A model generated the notes under the pieces. It searched no databases, was not told the origin of the DNA, and worked only from the letters and a program-made list of their open reading frames with translations. Below are positions 8,474-17,059 of a stretch of 40,147 nt of DNA, piece by piece. The stretch is from the NCBI GenBank assembly GCA_020060765.1, contig JAGUZQ010000042.1:1-40147 (forward strand), given 5' to 3'. How positions within the stretch are numbered: the stretch's first letter is position 1; the number at the start of each line of letters is the position of its first letter. The position numbers were made by a program, and so were the translations under genes. The DNA comes from Planctomycetota bacterium. GTDB lineage: Bacteria; Planctomycetota; SZUA-567.

Positions 8474-9961
8474 CTATCCGTTGCTTGCCCTGAAACTGCC
8501 GATTTTTTCCCGCGCCGCGCGCAGGTCGCGCGCCGCCACGGCATCGGCTTTTTCTTTCTCGGGAGGACGAACCTTTCCCGCCAATTCTTTCAGGATGGGG
8601 CTGCGGGCGTGGTCGAGAATGCGGCTGCCCTCTTTCAGGCTCGAACCCCGGTGAACCTGCTGCAATACCTTGAGGCTCTTCACCCTGCGCCTGATGCGCG
8701 GCGTCGGCGCGGCGGAACGGTCGGGAATTTCCGCCATCAGCACCTGCGGGTTTTCGGAAAATTCGCGCGCGCCTTCCTTTTTCACCAAACGGATTTCCGC
8801 GCCGCGCTGCTCTTCCGGCGCGATGGCAGGAGGAGGTTGGCGAAAATACGCCGCCGCCATTCCCGCCAGCGCCAGGAACAGGGTCGACCCCAGTCCCAGC
8901 GGCCAGGCCTTGTCTTCCCGGAAAATGCGCCACGCCTGTTCGGTCGGGGAATAATTGCGGAAAGTGATCTGCCCGCCCACGCGCCATTCGCCCTCTTTAG
9001 CGGCGACCAGGCGCGTCAGGTATTCGCCGTTTTCATCAGGCGCGAGCCAGTCGTTTTCTTTCGCGGGGAGAGGTGCGTCTTTCACGCTTTGCGCGCCGCG
9101 TGGAAAAGTGCAGGCGGGATTGCCTTCCTGATCGAAAACTATCCCCCGGAACATGCCGGAGGAAAACTTTTCCGCCGTCGCCGTCGCGGCAAGCGTTTCC
9201 GCCAGAAACTTTTCGTCAAGGCAGGGATTTTTCGGCGATTCCGCGGCAGAAACGCGGATTTTCCACAAGCGGTTTTCACCAGCCGCCTGGAAGAGGAACT
9301 GCCGCTCCGCCGCCTGCGCCACGGAATTTCCCGCCGCCTCGCCGCCGTTCAGATGCAGGATTGGCCGTTGCCCGCTTTCCAGCACGGTCAGGGTCTGTCC
9401 GGGCAGCAGTTTTTTCAGCAAAGTCGGCCCGCAACCGAGCAGCACTTTCTCCGGCCAGTCCGACTGTTCCTCGGGCCGGGAATACTCCGACGGGCTTACC
9501 CCGTCCAGCCACTTGAATTCCGCCAGCGCCTCGCGGCTCTGGTCGTGCCAGCCGACGACGCCGTTGCGGTATTCGGTCACCGCGTTCTGGATGACGATCT
9601 GGATATCGCCGGACAAGGCGGAGGCTTCTGATTTCAGTTTTTCCTCAAGCTGGCGGATTTCTTCCCGGCGGCTGGCGACCAACTTGTCGGTTGCTGCCTG
9701 CGCTTCATCTACCAACGCCTGCAACTTGCCCGCGTTTTCCCGCAGCCGGTCGGCGTTCTGTCTTTCCGCCTGCGAATACAGGACGGCTATACCTGTGCCG
9801 AAAATCCCCAGCAGCGCCACTGCGGGCAGAAACCAGAATAAGCCTTTCCAGTCGCGCCTGCCTTTGCGCCAAATGCTCCGCCGCTTTTTTTCCTTCACAG
9901 CGCACCCCCCGGCGCTCGCGCGCCTACGCACTTTTCCCTCAATCCCGGCTGTATCCGGCAT
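8474..9961 (-). CDS. Two-helix membrane protein with periplasmic coiled-coil/sensor-like domain, unknown function
   Basis: About 495 residues, family not recognised. A basic N-terminus (KEKKRRSIWRKGRR) precedes a membrane helix at about 40-63. A coiled coil follows at about 64-130 (QAERQNADRLRENAGKLQAL onwards), then a mixed alpha/beta region to about 350 that should be extracytoplasmic. A second helix (about 352-373, WPLGLGSTLFLALAGMAAA) leads to a basic cytoplasmic tail of about 120 residues. The layout resembles bacterial receptors with one large periplasmic domain, but no HAMP, kinase or cyclase domain follows. It is the first gene of the set with the ExeA-like ATPase and the acidic protein. 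The ATG at 9961 has no ribosome site and lies about 10 bases from the likely transcription start, so it may be leaderless; a GTG at 9898 behind a G-run is the alternative. Confidence 0.75.
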   Translation of the reverse strand: MPDTAGIEGKVRRRASAGGCAVKEKKRRSIWRKGRRDWKGLFWFLPAVALLGIFGTGIAVLYSQAERQNADRLRENAGKLQALVDEAQAATDKLVASRREEIRQLEEKLKSEASALSGDIQIVIQNAVTEYRNGVVGWHDQSREALAEFKWLDGVSPSEYSRPEEQSDWPEKVLLGCGPTLLKKLLPGQTLTVLESGQRPILHLNGGEAAGNSVAQAAERQFLFQAAGENRLWKIRVSAAESPKNPCLDEKFLAETLAATATAEKFSSGMFRGIVFDQEGNPACTFPRGAQSVKDAPLPAKENDWLAPDENGEYLTRLVAAKEGEWRVGGQITFRNYSPTEQAWRIFREDKAWPLGLGSTLFLALAGMAAAYFRQPPPAIAPEEQRGAEIRLVKKEGAREFSENPQVLMAEIPDRSAAPTPRIRRRVKSLKVLQQVHRGSSLKEGSRILDHARSPILKELAGKVRPPEKEKADAVAARDLRAAREKIGSFRASNG

Positions 9962-9978
9962 TTTCGATCAAAGTTGAA

Positions 9979-10007
9979 ATTATATGTATAGGCCGCCCCG
10001 GGCGCAA
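9979..10007 (-). promoter_or_regulatory. Possible promoter of the ExeA-like operon
   Basis: On the minus strand a perfect TATAAT (9979-9984) lies 17 bases from a weak -35, TTGCGC (10002-10007). The start point would fall about 10 bases above the 9961 ATG. Confidence 0.5.
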
Positions 10008-10035
10008 GAGGCGCGTCTTCTTATTTTCTTTATGC

Positions 10036-10064
10036 TTGTTAAAACCGCCTCGAAACAATAATAT
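10036..10064 (+). promoter_or_regulatory. Possible promoter of leuS-recO
   Basis: TTGTTA (10036-10041) and TAATAT (10059-10064) are 17 bases apart, each four of six to consensus. The leuS ATG follows 79 bases downstream. Confidence 0.45.
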
Positions 10065-10142
10065 TTAAGGCTTAATCGCCATGCTAATTGTTTGGCTGCT
10101 GCGCCTCTGCGCGACAGTGTTCAGGACAGGAGAAGAATCAAC

Positions 10143-12728
10143 ATGCCGGAAAGCGAATACAACTTTGCCGAAATTGAGAAAAAGTGGCAGGCGAAGTGGA
10201 AGCAGAACAACCTTTTTGCCGCTGACGACCGGGGGACGAAACCCAAGTGCTACGTGCTGACGATGTATCCCTACCCGTCGGGCGTGCTGCACATGGGACA
10301 CGTCATCAACTACACCATCGGCGACGTGGTGGTGCGGTATAAACTGCTGCGCGGCTTTGACGTGCTTTCGCCCATGGGCTGGGACTCCTTCGGCCTGCCT
10401 GCCGAAAACGCCGCTATCCGCACCGGCGTGCATCCCCACGAATTCACGGAAAAGAATATCGCCCGCATGACCGAGCAGATGCACCGCGCGGGCTGGGGCT
10501 ACGACTGGACGCGCGAGGTCGCCACCTCCCACCAGGATTATTACCGCTGGACGCAGTGGATTTTCCTGAAATTCTACGAAAAGAAACTCGCGGTGAAAAA
10601 GACCGCGCCCGTCAACTGGTGCGATTCCTGCCAGACCGTGCTCGCCAACGAGCAGGTGCACGACGGCTCGTGCGAACGCTGCGGCAGCAAGGTTTTCCAG
10701 AAAGACATGAGCCAATGGTTCTTCGCCATGAGCAAATACGCCCAGCGTCTGCTGGACGGCCACGAGCAACTGCGCGGCAAATGGCCGGAAGCGGTCATCG
10801 CCATGCAGCAGGAATGGATCGGCAAAAGCCACGGCGCGAAAGTCCTGTTCAAAATCAAGGAAACCGGCGACGAGCTGCCCATCTTCACCACCCGCCCCGA
10901 CACCCTCTGGGGCGTCACCTTCATGAGCCTCGCGCCCGAGCATCCGCTGATCGAAAAACTGGTCAAAGGCACCGAACACGAAGAGCGCGTGATGAAAGCC
11001 GTCAAGGAAATGCGCGCGCAGGGCACGTCGGAAAAGGATCTGGCCGACCGGGAAAAAGTCGGCGTCTTCACCGGCTTCCACGTGGTCAATCCCGTTAACG
11101 GCGAAAGCGCCCCGCTGTGGGTGGCGAATTTCGCGCTGATGAGCTACGGCACCGGCGCGGTGATGGCTGTTCCCGCCCACGACCAGCGCGACTTCGAGTT
11201 CGCGAAAAAATACAACCTGCCGATCAAGGCGGTGATCGTGCCTGAAACCGGCCTCAACGAATCGGTGATGACCGAAGCCTACGTCGATCCCGGTGACATG
11301 CTGTTCAGCGGCCCCTTCACCGGCGACAACAACGTCGAGGCCATGCCGAAAATCATCAAGTGGCTGGAGGAACAGGGCTACGGCCAAGGCACGGTCAATT
11401 TCCGCCTGCGCGACTGGCTGCTCAGCCGCCAGCGTTACTGGGGCGCGCCGATTCCGATTATCTATTGCGACAAGTGCGGCACGGTGCCGGTGCCGGAAAA
11501 GGATCTGCCGGTGAAACTGCCCACCGACGTGCAGTTCAAGGAAGGCGGCGGCAATCCGCTGGCGCGCAGCGCCTCGTTTGTCAACTGCGTCTGCCCCAAG
11601 TGCGGCGCGGCGGCCAAACGCGAGACCGACACGATGGACACCTTCGTCGATTCGTCGTGGTATTTCCTGCGCTACTGCGATGCGAAGAACGAGGACGCGA
11701 TTTTCTCGCCGGAAAAAATCAAACGCTGGATGGCAGTCGACCAGTACATCGGCGGCATCGAACACGCGACCATGCACCTGATCTACGCGCGCTTCTTCAC
11801 CATGGTCTTGCACGACCTGGGTCTGATCGATTTCGACGAACCGTTCACCCGCCTGTTCTGCCAGGGCATGGTCTGCAAAACCGCGTATTACTGCAACGCC
11901 TGCAAGTGGCTGCACGAGTCGGATGTAGCATTCGCCGACGGCGCGGCCAAGGGACAGAAGTGCAAAAAATGCGGCGGCGAAGTGACTTCGGAGATGACGA
12001 AGATTTCCAAGTCTAAACTTAACATCGTCGACCCCGACGTGATGTTCGACAAGTTCGGTGCCGACACCGTGCGGCTGTACATGCTTTCCGACGCGCCGCC
12101 GGATCGGATGCAGGTCTGGAGCGAGGAAGGCATCAGCGGTGCCTGGCGCACCCTCAACCGCCTCTGGACTCTCATCAACAAAAGTCTCGACAAGCTCTCA
12201 CCCGTGGGCGAGCCTCTGCCGACCCAGCTTAACAGCAAAAACGTCGACCTGCGCCGGAAAACGCACCAGTGCATCCAGAAGATCACCGACTCGATCGAAG
12301 GCGGTTTCCAGTTCAACACCGCCATCGCCCGCTGCAACGAGCTGCTGAACATGCTGCGTGGTTTCGACAAGCCGGTCAACCCGGCGGTGCTGCGCGAGGT
12401 ATTGGAAACGGTGGTGCGGGTGTTTTCGCCCATCGTGCCGCACTTCGCCGAGGAATGCTGGGAAAAGATGGGACATGCCGAAAGCATCTTCACCGCGGGC
12501 TGGCCCGAAGCCGATCCGAAAGTGGCGAAGGAAGACGTGATCGAAATTCCCGTGCAGGTGAACGGCAAGCTGCGCGCACGGATTACCCTCGCCGCCGACG
12601 CCGACCAGGAAAAAATGGAACGCGCCGCGCTGGCTGACGAAAAGGTGCAGGCGCAGATCGCGGGCAAGGAAATCGTCAAGGTCATCGTCATCCCCGGACG
12701 GATGGTGAACATCGCGGTAAAGGGATGA
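10143..12728 (+). CDS. leuS: Leucyl-tRNA synthetase
   Basis: 861 residues, the normal length for bacterial LeuRS, which charges tRNA-Leu in the cytoplasm. The class I HIGH motif reads HMGH in [12 protein letters not shown] (about 45-56). A zinc knuckle CDSC...CERC follows, then the CP1 editing domain with [12 protein letters not shown] and the [19 protein letters not shown] block. The second signature is KISKS, a common KMSKS variant, in [14 protein letters not shown]. An additional CNAC...CKKC pair lies just before it. The C-terminal anticodon-binding domain ends [12 protein letters not shown]. The ATG at 10143 is chosen over upstream in-frame codons because GGAGAAG lies at good spacing. The stop overlaps the recO start by four bases. 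Confidence 0.97.
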   Translation: MPESEYNFAEIEKKWQAKWKQNNLFAADDRGTKPKCYVLTMYPYPSGVLHMGHVINYTIGDVVVRYKLLRGFDVLSPMGWDSFGLPAENAAIRTGVHPHEFTEKNIARMTEQMHRAGWGYDWTREVATSHQDYYRWTQWIFLKFYEKKLAVKKTAPVNWCDSCQTVLANEQVHDGSCERCGSKVFQKDMSQWFFAMSKYAQRLLDGHEQLRGKWPEAVIAMQQEWIGKSHGAKVLFKIKETGDELPIFTTRPDTLWGVTFMSLAPEHPLIEKLVKGTEHEERVMKAVKEMRAQGTSEKDLADREKVGVFTGFHVVNPVNGESAPLWVANFALMSYGTGAVMAVPAHDQRDFEFAKKYNLPIKAVIVPETGLNESVMTEAYVDPGDMLFSGPFTGDNNVEAMPKIIKWLEEQGYGQGTVNFRLRDWLLSRQRYWGAPIPIIYCDKCGTVPVPEKDLPVKLPTDVQFKEGGGNPLARSASFVNCVCPKCGAAAKRETDTMDTFVDSSWYFLRYCDAKNEDAIFSPEKIKRWMAVDQYIGGIEHATMHLIYARFFTMVLHDLGLIDFDEPFTRLFCQGMVCKTAYYCNACKWLHESDVAFADGAAKGQKCKKCGGEVTSEMTKISKSKLNIVDPDVMFDKFGADTVRLYMLSDAPPDRMQVWSEEGISGAWRTLNRLWTLINKSLDKLSPVGEPLPTQLNSKNVDLRRKTHQCIQKITDSIEGGFQFNTAIARCNELLNMLRGFDKPVNPAVLREVLETVVRVFSPIVPHFAEECWEKMGHAESIFTAGWPEADPKVAKEDVIEIPVQVNGKLRARITLAADADQEKMERAALADEKVQAQIAGKEIVKVIVIPGRMVNIAVKG

Positions 12729-13456
12729 CCGAAACCTGCGAGGCGATTGTGCTCGGTCGCCGCAACTTCAGCGAGACCAGCCTGATTCTCACCTTGTTCA
12801 CGCGCGAACTGGGACGGGTGGACTGCCTCGCCAAGGGCTGCCGCCGCGCCAGCAGCCAGATGCGCGGGCATTTCGACCTGTTCAACCGGGAGGAGGTGCT
12901 GCTGTGGCCGCGCCCGCGTAACGGCCTCGATCTCGCCACCGACAGCCTGATCGTGACCGAGTACATGCGCCTGCGAAAAGACTTCCGCGCTTTCGCCGCC
13001 GCCGCGCTGGCCGGGGAGATATTGTCAATCGCCTGCCAGAAACACGATCCGCACGAAAACGCCTACGACGTTTTTCTGAACTACCTGGAGGAGCTGAACC
13101 GGGGCGGCGACGTGATTTTTCTGGCGCTGAAATTCCTGCTGGAAGTCCTGCCTCCTCTGGGCTACGCGCCGCAACTGCACAACTGCGCCAATTGCGGCAA
13201 GGAATTGAAAGCAGAAGAAAAGACGCAACTTTCTGGAAAAGACGGCGGCCTGATCTGCGCGGGATGCGCGGGCGGCGCAGGAAAATTCCTGCCTCAGGAA
13301 GCAACGCGGATGCTGCGCGAAATCTCCTCTCCGGAACAATCCGCCGCCGACAAAAAAATGCCGAAGCGGTTGCTGATGGCGCTGCTGGATTATATCCAGT
13401 ACAACCTCGCGCGCGAGTTGCGGAGCGCGAAAGTTTTTTCCAGATTGGCGGGGTGA
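12725..13456 (+). CDS. recO: DNA repair protein RecO
   Basis: 243 residues, a normal RecO. RecO works with RecR to replace SSB with RecA on single-stranded gaps (RecFOR pathway). An N-terminal OB fold (1-80: EAIVLGRRNFSETSLILTLF; LGRVDCLAKGCRR) precedes a helical domain. The zinc cluster reads CANCGKEL ... CAGCAGG (about 158-185), and the usual RLLMALLDYIQYNL helix closes the protein. The ATG overlaps the leuS stop as ATGA, indicating coupled translation. Confidence 0.93.
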   Translation: MTETCEAIVLGRRNFSETSLILTLFTRELGRVDCLAKGCRRASSQMRGHFDLFNREEVLLWPRPRNGLDLATDSLIVTEYMRLRKDFRAFAAAALAGEILSIACQKHDPHENAYDVFLNYLEELNRGGDVIFLALKFLLEVLPPLGYAPQLHNCANCGKELKAEEKTQLSGKDGGLICAGCAGGAGKFLPQEATRMLREISSPEQSAADKKMPKRLLMALLDYIQYNLARELRSAKVFSRLAG

Positions 13457-13460
13457 CGGT

Positions 13461-13517
13461 GGGTTGACAGGAAAATATTCGCGAAAGCAACCCGTCAGCC
13501 CGTCAACCTGTCAACCC
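13461..13517. repeat. 11-base inverted repeat between recO and the GDT1-ferritin gene
   Basis: GGGTTGACAGG (13461-13471) is the perfect inverse of CCTGTCAACCC (13507-13517) with a 35-base loop that also carries CCGTCAGCCCGTCAACC short repeats. There is no T-run, so it is not a standard terminator. It could be another dispersed repeat or a weak attenuator. Confidence 0.55.
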
Positions 13518-13537
13518 GACCCACAAAGGAACCCCTT

Positions 13538-14269
13538 ATGGATTTCAGACTGTTCCTCTCCACGTTCGTTTTGATCTTCCTGGCCGAACTCGGCGACAAG
13601 ACGCAACTGGCGGCGATGGCGCAAAGCTCCACCAGCAAGGCGCCGTGGTCGGTCTTCGCGGGCGCGGCGACGGCGCTGGTGTGCTCGACCCTGATCGCGG
13701 TGCTGATCGGTTCATGGGTGGAGAAAAATATTCCCAAGTCGTATATCAACGGCGCGGCAGGATTTTTCTTCCTGGTCTTCGGCTGCATTTTCATTTACAA
13801 GGTAATTGTACCGGGCGGGGAAAAGGAAACGGCGGCGGTCGCTCCGGCGGGAACGGGAATTCTCGCGCGGATCATCCTGGAAAGCGCGTGCGAGTTTGAA
13901 AAAGCTTCCGGCGCGGATTACCGCGAACTTTCCGGAAGTTGCGGCAACGAAAAATTGCGGAAACTGTTTCTTTCCCTGGCCGAGGAGGAAGACAGCCATC
14001 TCGCCCATCTGCACGAACTGCTGGAACTGCACGGCGGAGAAAAATTAGTCGCGGAAACAGCGGAAATAGCCGCCCTCGCCGTGCCGGAATTGCTGGAAGA
14101 GGAAAAGTCGCTGTTGGCGGCGGCGGTCAGACACGAAAATCAGACCGCCGATTTTTACGCCGCGCTGGCGGAGAAAAGTCACATTTCCTCGGCACGGAAA
14201 ATCTTCCTGCACCTGGCGGCGGAAGAACGCGAACACGCGCGCAGACTTTCCGAACTGGCGGCGGGCTGA
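13538..14269 (+). CDS. GDT1/TMEM165-like half-transporter fused to a diiron ferritin-like (rubrerythrin-type) domain
   Basis: 243 residues in two parts. Residues 1-93 are one GDT1/UPF0016 repeat: three hydrophobic helices with the cation-binding motif ELGDKT at 17-22. Members of this family (human TMEM165, yeast Gdt1, Vibrio MneA) move Mn2+ or Ca2+; single-repeat bacterial forms must pair. After a short linker, 108-240 form a four-helix bundle with a complete diiron ligand set. Helix A has E121 with Y128 seven residues on; helix B has E151-x-x-H154; helix C has E200 with Y207; helix D has E230-x-x-H233. The cytoplasmic bundle could sense or oxidise Fe or Mn and gate export, by analogy to ferritin-like domains fused to VIT1-type transporters (MbfA); that is inference. 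Only one GDT1 repeat is encoded here. AAAGGA precedes the ATG. Confidence 0.88.
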   Translation: MDFRLFLSTFVLIFLAELGDKTQLAAMAQSSTSKAPWSVFAGAATALVCSTLIAVLIGSWVEKNIPKSYINGAAGFFFLVFGCIFIYKVIVPGGEKETAAVAPAGTGILARIILESACEFEKASGADYRELSGSCGNEKLRKLFLSLAEEEDSHLAHLHELLELHGGEKLVAETAEIAALAVPELLEEEKSLLAAAVRHENQTADFYAALAEKSHISSARKIFLHLAAEEREHARRLSELAAG

Positions 14270-14271
14270 AC

Positions 14272-14571
14272 ATGACTTCGCATCAAGTCACCATGCGTAA
14301 CGGCGAACTCGCGGAGATTCGTGAAACCGACGACGGAAAATTTCTCTGTCCGATCTGCGACGCGGAAGTGCCGCAGACGCCCTACGACCTTAAAACCGGC
14401 AAGCCATCGCGCGAGTGGTGTCCGAACTGCGACCACCAGTGGGGCTGGGACGATATCATCCCGCCCGACTCGCCGCCGGGCACGATCGCTCGCAAGTGGC
14501 GCGAGCTGCGCGAACAATGGGAACGCAACGGCGGTGGCGGGTCGCCCCGGACTTATTCGCAAGCCGACTGA
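14272..14571 (+). CDS. Small zinc-ribbon protein, unknown function
   Basis: 99 residues beginning MTSHQVTMRNGE, starting two bases after the GDT1-ferritin stop and so likely co-translated. One treble-clef or ribbon site is visible: CPICD at about 36-40 and CPNCDHQW at about 60-67, followed by a tryptophan-rich piece and a helix KWRELREQWERN. The family is not recognised; it could bind zinc or another metal, which would fit the upstream metal-transport gene, but that is only context. Confidence 0.75.
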   Translation: MTSHQVTMRNGELAEIRETDDGKFLCPICDAEVPQTPYDLKTGKPSREWCPNCDHQWGWDDIIPPDSPPGTIARKWRELREQWERNGGGGSPRTYSQAD

Positions 14572-14572
14572 A

Positions 14573-14638
14573 GGGGAGTTAGAGGCAATACGGTTTAATT
14601 GAGGAAATACCGTTCTTTTGTTAGCTTAAACCGTATTG
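14573..14638. repeat. Repeat family B pair with a family C piece
   Basis: CAATACGGTTTAA (14586-14598) and TTAAACCGTATTG (14626-14638) are perfect 13-base inverted arms. The left half (14573-14604), read in reverse, matches the B-C junction of the copies at 159 and 26441, including TAACTCCCC. It lies between the zinc-ribbon gene and the transglutaminase-like gene. Confidence 0.75.
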
Positions 14639-14657
14639 GTCTATGGGAGAAGCCCTG

Positions 14658-15584
14658 ATGCCCAACCTGATAAAAAAATATCTGCTTTCCCTGCTGGCGC
14701 TGGCGTTATTGGCGTTCGGGGGGATACTCTACGCCCGCCATCTGCGCCGGGAAATCGCGCAAACCGAAAACGCGGCAAAATCGCAGACGCCTGATTCTGC
14801 CGTAAATACGAACAAAGTCACAAAACCGGCGGAGACAGGAAATGTGAATTTTCCCAATTGCGACGAGCGCGGCGTGCCGTTGATCATTTCAGCTACTGTC
14901 AAAAAAAACGTCGCTCTGCTTTCAGCGCGATTGGCAGAGGAATGTTCGCATCGTGAAACCGTCGCCGCCGCGATCGATTTTGTCCATGCCCACAGTTATC
15001 TGCCCGAGGATATGGAAAATTACAATTATAAGAAATACCTGAACGCGCGCATCGTGCAGGAGGAGCTGCTGGCGGCGGCCCAGGGCGGGGAAAAGCCCCC
15101 GCTCAGTTGCGGCCCGCGCACGCACGCCTCGCGCTGGCTTCTGCAGGAGATGGGAATAAAATTACGGCTGGTGCAGTTCTATACCGACAGGTTCGCCGAA
15201 GTGCGCGGCCACCGGATGCTGGAAGCGTTCAACCCGGACACGGAAAAAGGGGAACTGTGGGACCCGAGTTATAATGTATATTACGAAAACGCCGCCACCT
15301 CCCAACCCGTCGACGCGGAAACCATCGTCAAGGGCAACATCGACGATTTCCTGCCTGTCGGCGCAAAAGGAAAAGGCTGGCAAGAGAACGATCTGGAATA
15401 TCTGCGCGATTATTTCGGCGCGGTGCTGTTTGAGCATGAGGATTTTCGTATCGGTATGAAAAACGCGACTATCAAGATCAACCCGCTCAAATTCGACCTC
15501 GACAAAAAATTCGCCGACAACCTCACTTTTGCCGAGTGGGCGCGGAAATGCTACGGCCAGCCGAAACTGGAATTGGTGAAATAA
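14658..15584 (+). CDS. Membrane-anchored transglutaminase-like protein
   Basis: 308 residues. One N-terminal membrane helix (about 7-25, LLSLLALALLAFGGILYA) should place the rest outside the cytoplasm. The centre resembles the transglutaminase-like cysteine protease fold. C151 is in SCGPRTHASRWLLQEMGIKL, where the family puts its catalytic cysteine before a long helix; H185 is in GHRMLEAFN; D202 is in LWDPSYNVYY. These match the Cys-His-Asp order and spacing of the fold. Such enzymes hydrolyse or cross-link peptides, often in the cell envelope; the substrate here is unknown. The ATG at 14658 is preferred because GGGAGAAG lies at proper spacing; an upstream ATG at 14643 lacks one. The family match is by motif only. 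Confidence 0.7.
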   Translation: MPNLIKKYLLSLLALALLAFGGILYARHLRREIAQTENAAKSQTPDSAVNTNKVTKPAETGNVNFPNCDERGVPLIISATVKKNVALLSARLAEECSHRETVAAAIDFVHAHSYLPEDMENYNYKKYLNARIVQEELLAAAQGGEKPPLSCGPRTHASRWLLQEMGIKLRLVQFYTDRFAEVRGHRMLEAFNPDTEKGELWDPSYNVYYENAATSQPVDAETIVKGNIDDFLPVGAKGKGWQENDLEYLRDYFGAVLFEHEDFRIGMKNATIKINPLKFDLDKKFADNLTFAEWARKCYGQPKLELVK

Positions 15585-15587
15585 TGT

Positions 15588-16370
15588 TCATCTGCATAAT
15601 TTTTCCGCCTGCTTGCGGATATTGCCTGCCAAGGCTGGCAGCGGTACCAGTTCGATCTGGTGCGTGATCAGTTCCTCCAGATCGTGGTTTGCCTCGACCG
15701 CGATATGTCCCTCCGGATCGACGATGCAGGTGGGGCAGTTCTGGCGCAGGGAAATGCTGTTAGCGGCGACCACCCACAGGCCGTTTTCCGCCGCGCGGCT
15801 CACCAGGTGCGAACGAGCCACCGGCATTTTCCGGTTGCCGTTGCCGACCATGGAAAACCCCAGGATCGCCAGCCGCGCGCGCGCTTTCAGCATCTCCCGG
15901 AAATACTCAGGAAAGCGGAATTCGAAACAGATCCCCAAGCCGGTTCTGATGCCCCGGATCGACACCGTCCTGGCGCTGTCGCCCACGGCGTAATGACGAC
16001 AGTCCCGGCCATACATCGCGCGCTTGTGGTAAACCGCCGCGATCCTGCCCGCGGGCGTCAGCAACTGCATGGCGTTGAAATATTTCCCGTCCTCGCACAC
16101 TGTCGTGCCCAGGTACACGTGCAGGCCGTATTCCTTCGCCTTGCGCCTGACAGTCGCCGTCGCCCCGTTCAGCGCCGCAAAATCGACGTCGCGCGGCGAG
16201 TCGATATCGACCCCGGCATAACCGGACAGGGCGCACTCCTGGGTGACAAGCAATTCCACGCCCCGGCGCCGCGCCTGTTCCATCCCCCGCAGAATCGAAG
16301 CGAGATTCCTGCCGATGGCGGCGGAACCGGCGAACTGCAGCGCGCCTACGCTCAAGGTTCTGGTTTTCAT
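15588..16370 (-). CDS. Carbon-nitrogen hydrolase (nitrilase superfamily)
   Basis: 260 residues with the complete nitrilase-superfamily triad: E45 (TQECALSGYAG), K116 (YHKRAMYGRD) and C148 (GICFEFRFPE). Members hydrolyse amides, nitriles or N-carbamoyl compounds in the cytoplasm. The last part (SRAAENGLWVVAANS, then DPEGHIAVEA) is the usual core end. Length and motifs suggest a small amidase of the omega-amidase/carbamoylase type; the substrate cannot be decided. Divergent from the NUDIX gene and convergent, three bases apart, with the transglutaminase-like gene. Confidence 0.87.
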   Translation of the reverse strand: MKTRTLSVGALQFAGSAAIGRNLASILRGMEQARRRGVELLVTQECALSGYAGVDIDSPRDVDFAALNGATATVRRKAKEYGLHVYLGTTVCEDGKYFNAMQLLTPAGRIAAVYHKRAMYGRDCRHYAVGDSARTVSIRGIRTGLGICFEFRFPEYFREMLKARARLAILGFSMVGNGNRKMPVARSHLVSRAAENGLWVVAANSISLRQNCPTCIVDPEGHIAVEANHDLEELITHQIELVPLPALAGNIRKQAEKLCR

Positions 16371-16454
16371 GTTTGCGATTTCCTGGAACTATCGGTTAAT
16401 ATACTTTGCGCACCGTACCGGCATATTCATATTTCATCAGAGGAGATTCTATTC

Positions 16455-17048
16455 ATGCCGACCAGGCTTCACAAGCAGAAACCGGCTGTCGAACTTTCGC
16501 GCGTCACCCGCCATGCAGGGAAATGCCTCATCTACCAGGACATCAACTGGCGCGATCCGTCTGGCGCCGAACGCGTCTGGGAGACGGTGGAACGCGTGAA
16601 CGACCGCGCGGCGGTAATGACTATCCCCTGGCTGCTGCCGTCGCAAAAGCTGGTTCTGATCCGGCAATACCGGCCCCCGGCCAAAAGCTGCGTGCTGGAA
16701 TTTCCCGCCGGGCTGATCGACGAGGGCGAGGACGCAATCACGGCGGCGCTGCGGGAACTGCACGAGGAAGCGGGTTACGTCGGGCGGGTGACGCGGCTGA
16801 TCCCGCCGACGTATAACACGCCCGGCCTCTCGGGCGAAGCGGTCTACCAGGCGTTTATCGCTATCGACGAGACCTTTGCCACGAACAAAAATCCCTGTCC
16901 CAAACCCGACGACGGCGAGTTTATCGAAGTGGTAACGGTGGCGAAAACGGATTTCGCCGGTTTCATCGAACATGAACTCTCGGCCGGAAGCGCCTTCGAC
17001 AGCAAGGTGATGGCATACATGCTGGGCGCGTCCGGAGTCACGGCCTGA
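16455..17048 (+). CDS. NUDIX hydrolase, ADP-ribose pyrophosphatase type
   Basis: 197 residues with an exact Nudix box: GLIDEGEDAITAALREL followed by HEEAGYV (about 91-114), matching Gx5Ex7REUxEExGU. The upstream FPAG and the YNTPGLSGE piece after the box are as in bacterial ADP-ribose pyrophosphatases (NudF/YffH group). Expected role: cleavage of ADP-ribose or a related nucleoside diphosphate sugar. The start ATG is backed by GAGGAG nine bases upstream; the frame stays open far upstream but without start support. Confidence 0.9.
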   Translation: MPTRLHKQKPAVELSRVTRHAGKCLIYQDINWRDPSGAERVWETVERVNDRAAVMTIPWLLPSQKLVLIRQYRPPAKSCVLEFPAGLIDEGEDAITAALRELHEEAGYVGRVTRLIPPTYNTPGLSGEAVYQAFIAIDETFATNKNPCPKPDDGEFIEVVTVAKTDFAGFIEHELSAGSAFDSKVMAYMLGASGVTA

Positions 17049-17059
17049 GAAAACGCAAA

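Noticed and set aside
10065..11915. Long open frame (about 616 codons) on the minus strand opposite leuS
   Set aside because: It is antisense to a certain leuS; high GC and codon bias open the complementary frame. The protein is His/Val/Ala-rich with no recognisable motif.
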